From: Opeltia flavorubescens
Taxonomy: Eukaryota; Ascomycota; Lecanoromycetes; Teloschistales; Teloschistaceae
Assembly (NCBI GenBank): GCA_000442125.1
Contig: KE546981.1
Span: 682,001 to 746,000, forward strand
Reading direction: 5' to 3'
DNA length: 64,000 nucleotides
The stretch's first letter is position 1; each line of letters opens with the position of its first letter. Shown here piece by piece: positions 63,352 to 64,000 of this stretch. The translations under genes were made by a program, and so were the position numbers. The notes under the pieces were generated by a model. The model was not told the origin of the DNA. It ran no database searches and worked only from the letters and a program-made list of their open reading frames with translations.

Positions 63352-63728
63352 TTAACTGAAACGGTCCCCTCTTTTAGCTCGATATGGTACTGCTGCCTCG
63401 TACTGGCTCTGACCCTGAGCTTTTGATCCACCATTATCAGATAGATGATCTGTAGGCGCTGGATCATGGCTGGCTTCTGTGCTTGGACTACCAGCGTGAT
63501 CTGCTTTGCGATGGTGTGTCTTGGGTGATAGTCTCTTAGCGCTATTCTCGATGGACTCGGAAAGCCGCCGCCGCTTCATATCCGCTTCATGCCGTGCTGC
63601 CTTGTCCGCGTTGATAGATCTTTTCGCAAAAAAGTAGGCGCCGCCTCCAGCTTCGACACCAGATTTAGCGTATGGTAGATTTAACCGATGGGCAAATGTT
63701 ACCAACAATCAGAGTGCCCCAACCAATC
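63352..63728 (-). CDS. Small mitochondrial-type protein, DUF4748-like (5' exon unresolved)
   Basis: Exons 63703-63728 and 63352-63650 are joined by a 52-nt intron (GTAACA...branch GCTAAAT...GAAG). Together they read IGWGTLIVAGGGAYFFAKRS and INADKAARHEADMKRRR: one short membrane segment followed by a basic helix, the pattern of fungal DUF4748 proteins. A low-complexity polar tail of about 75 residues follows. Upstream of 63728 an exon ending in phase 2 is needed. Several ATGs lie at 63790-63870 but none is decisive, so the N-terminus (probably a targeting segment) is not annotated. Family assignment is from memory of the motif and is moderate. Confidence 0.65.
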
Positions 63729-64000
63729 CTACAGAGGTGGCCAAGTCAGCTAGGTAGTGTCATCGGAAACTGGTCATACCAGGTAGACCGGATCTGACAT
63801 AAATTAGTGGAGTCACACCACACTGGGTATGGTCGGAAACTTCATGCCTACCGTGTTCATCGTTATTGGAACGATTGCCACAGGAGTGTCCGAATGCAAT
63901 TATTTGATTTCGGCGAAGTAGAAAGGCTACCTTACTACACCAGAGTGTCAAGCGCCAAGCGCGGCAGCAGCGGCAGTGAAGGCCAGCCTTATGAGTCATG
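63729..64000. other. Right edge, 5' region of the DUF4748-like gene
   Basis: Should contain the missing first exon and promoter of the minus-strand gene ending at 63352. No other coding frame is recognised before the window ends. Confidence 0.4.

Overview
The window looks like nuclear DNA of a filamentous ascomycete (Pezizomycotina). The genes have short GT-AG introns, mostly 43-65 nt with CTAAC/CTGAC-like branch sites. The protein set is typical of these fungi (a Cdc12/AspC-type septin, Prp45, Pwp2, Vas1). The left two thirds is a TpA-saturated, CpA-poor AT isochore of the kind left by repeat-induced point mutation (RIP). The class within Pezizomycotina cannot be settled by eye.

Positions 1 to about 42,650 form this isochore. 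I see no functional gene there. It is a nest of dead transposable elements. Two complete LTR-bounded Ty3/Gypsy-like fossils can be delimited exactly: 5568-13477 (minus, 205-bp LTRs, TSD ctata) and 23462-31139 (plus, 257-bp LTRs, TSD attcg). A third copy, related to the second, lies reversed up to 38842. The second fossil split a repeat ('family X') whose uninterrupted paralogue lies at 1-1090 and shows the empty target site. Four kinds of short, less damaged, non-autonomous elements sit inside: a TA-flanked element carrying a tRNA-like Pol III unit (6276-7003), a TA-flanked element (17193-18116), a hAT-type MITE with a perfect 8-bp duplication (22145-22609), and a roughly 370-bp family with three clear copies. 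An array of a degenerate CTAGCTAGCG-core motif runs through 19.8-23.0 kb.

At about 42.65 kb the composition switches abruptly to balanced GC. The first genes on that side are two wrecked oxygenase genes facing each other: an FAD monooxygenase and a 2-oxoglutarate/Fe(II) dioxygenase. They are probably what is left of a secondary-metabolism locus beside the isochore.

From 44.9 kb to the right end there is an ordinary housekeeping neighbourhood: VAS1 (valyl-tRNA synthetase), a tRNA-Trp gene, PRP45 (spliceosome), PWP2 (U3 snoRNP), CDC12/aspC (septin), a WDR83/MORG1-like WD40 protein, an ACT_7-domain protein, a CID/SR-type splicing protein and a small DUF4748-like protein. I worked out exon boundaries for most of these by splice site, frame and family match.

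The most unusual object is the tRNA-Trp(CCA) gene at 48627-48752. It folds into a perfect 72-nt cloverleaf only after removal of a 54-nt insert in the D-loop. That insert has spliceosomal-intron signals (GTATGT, a pyrimidine tract, TACTAAT, TAG) rather than the usual position-37/38 tRNA intron.
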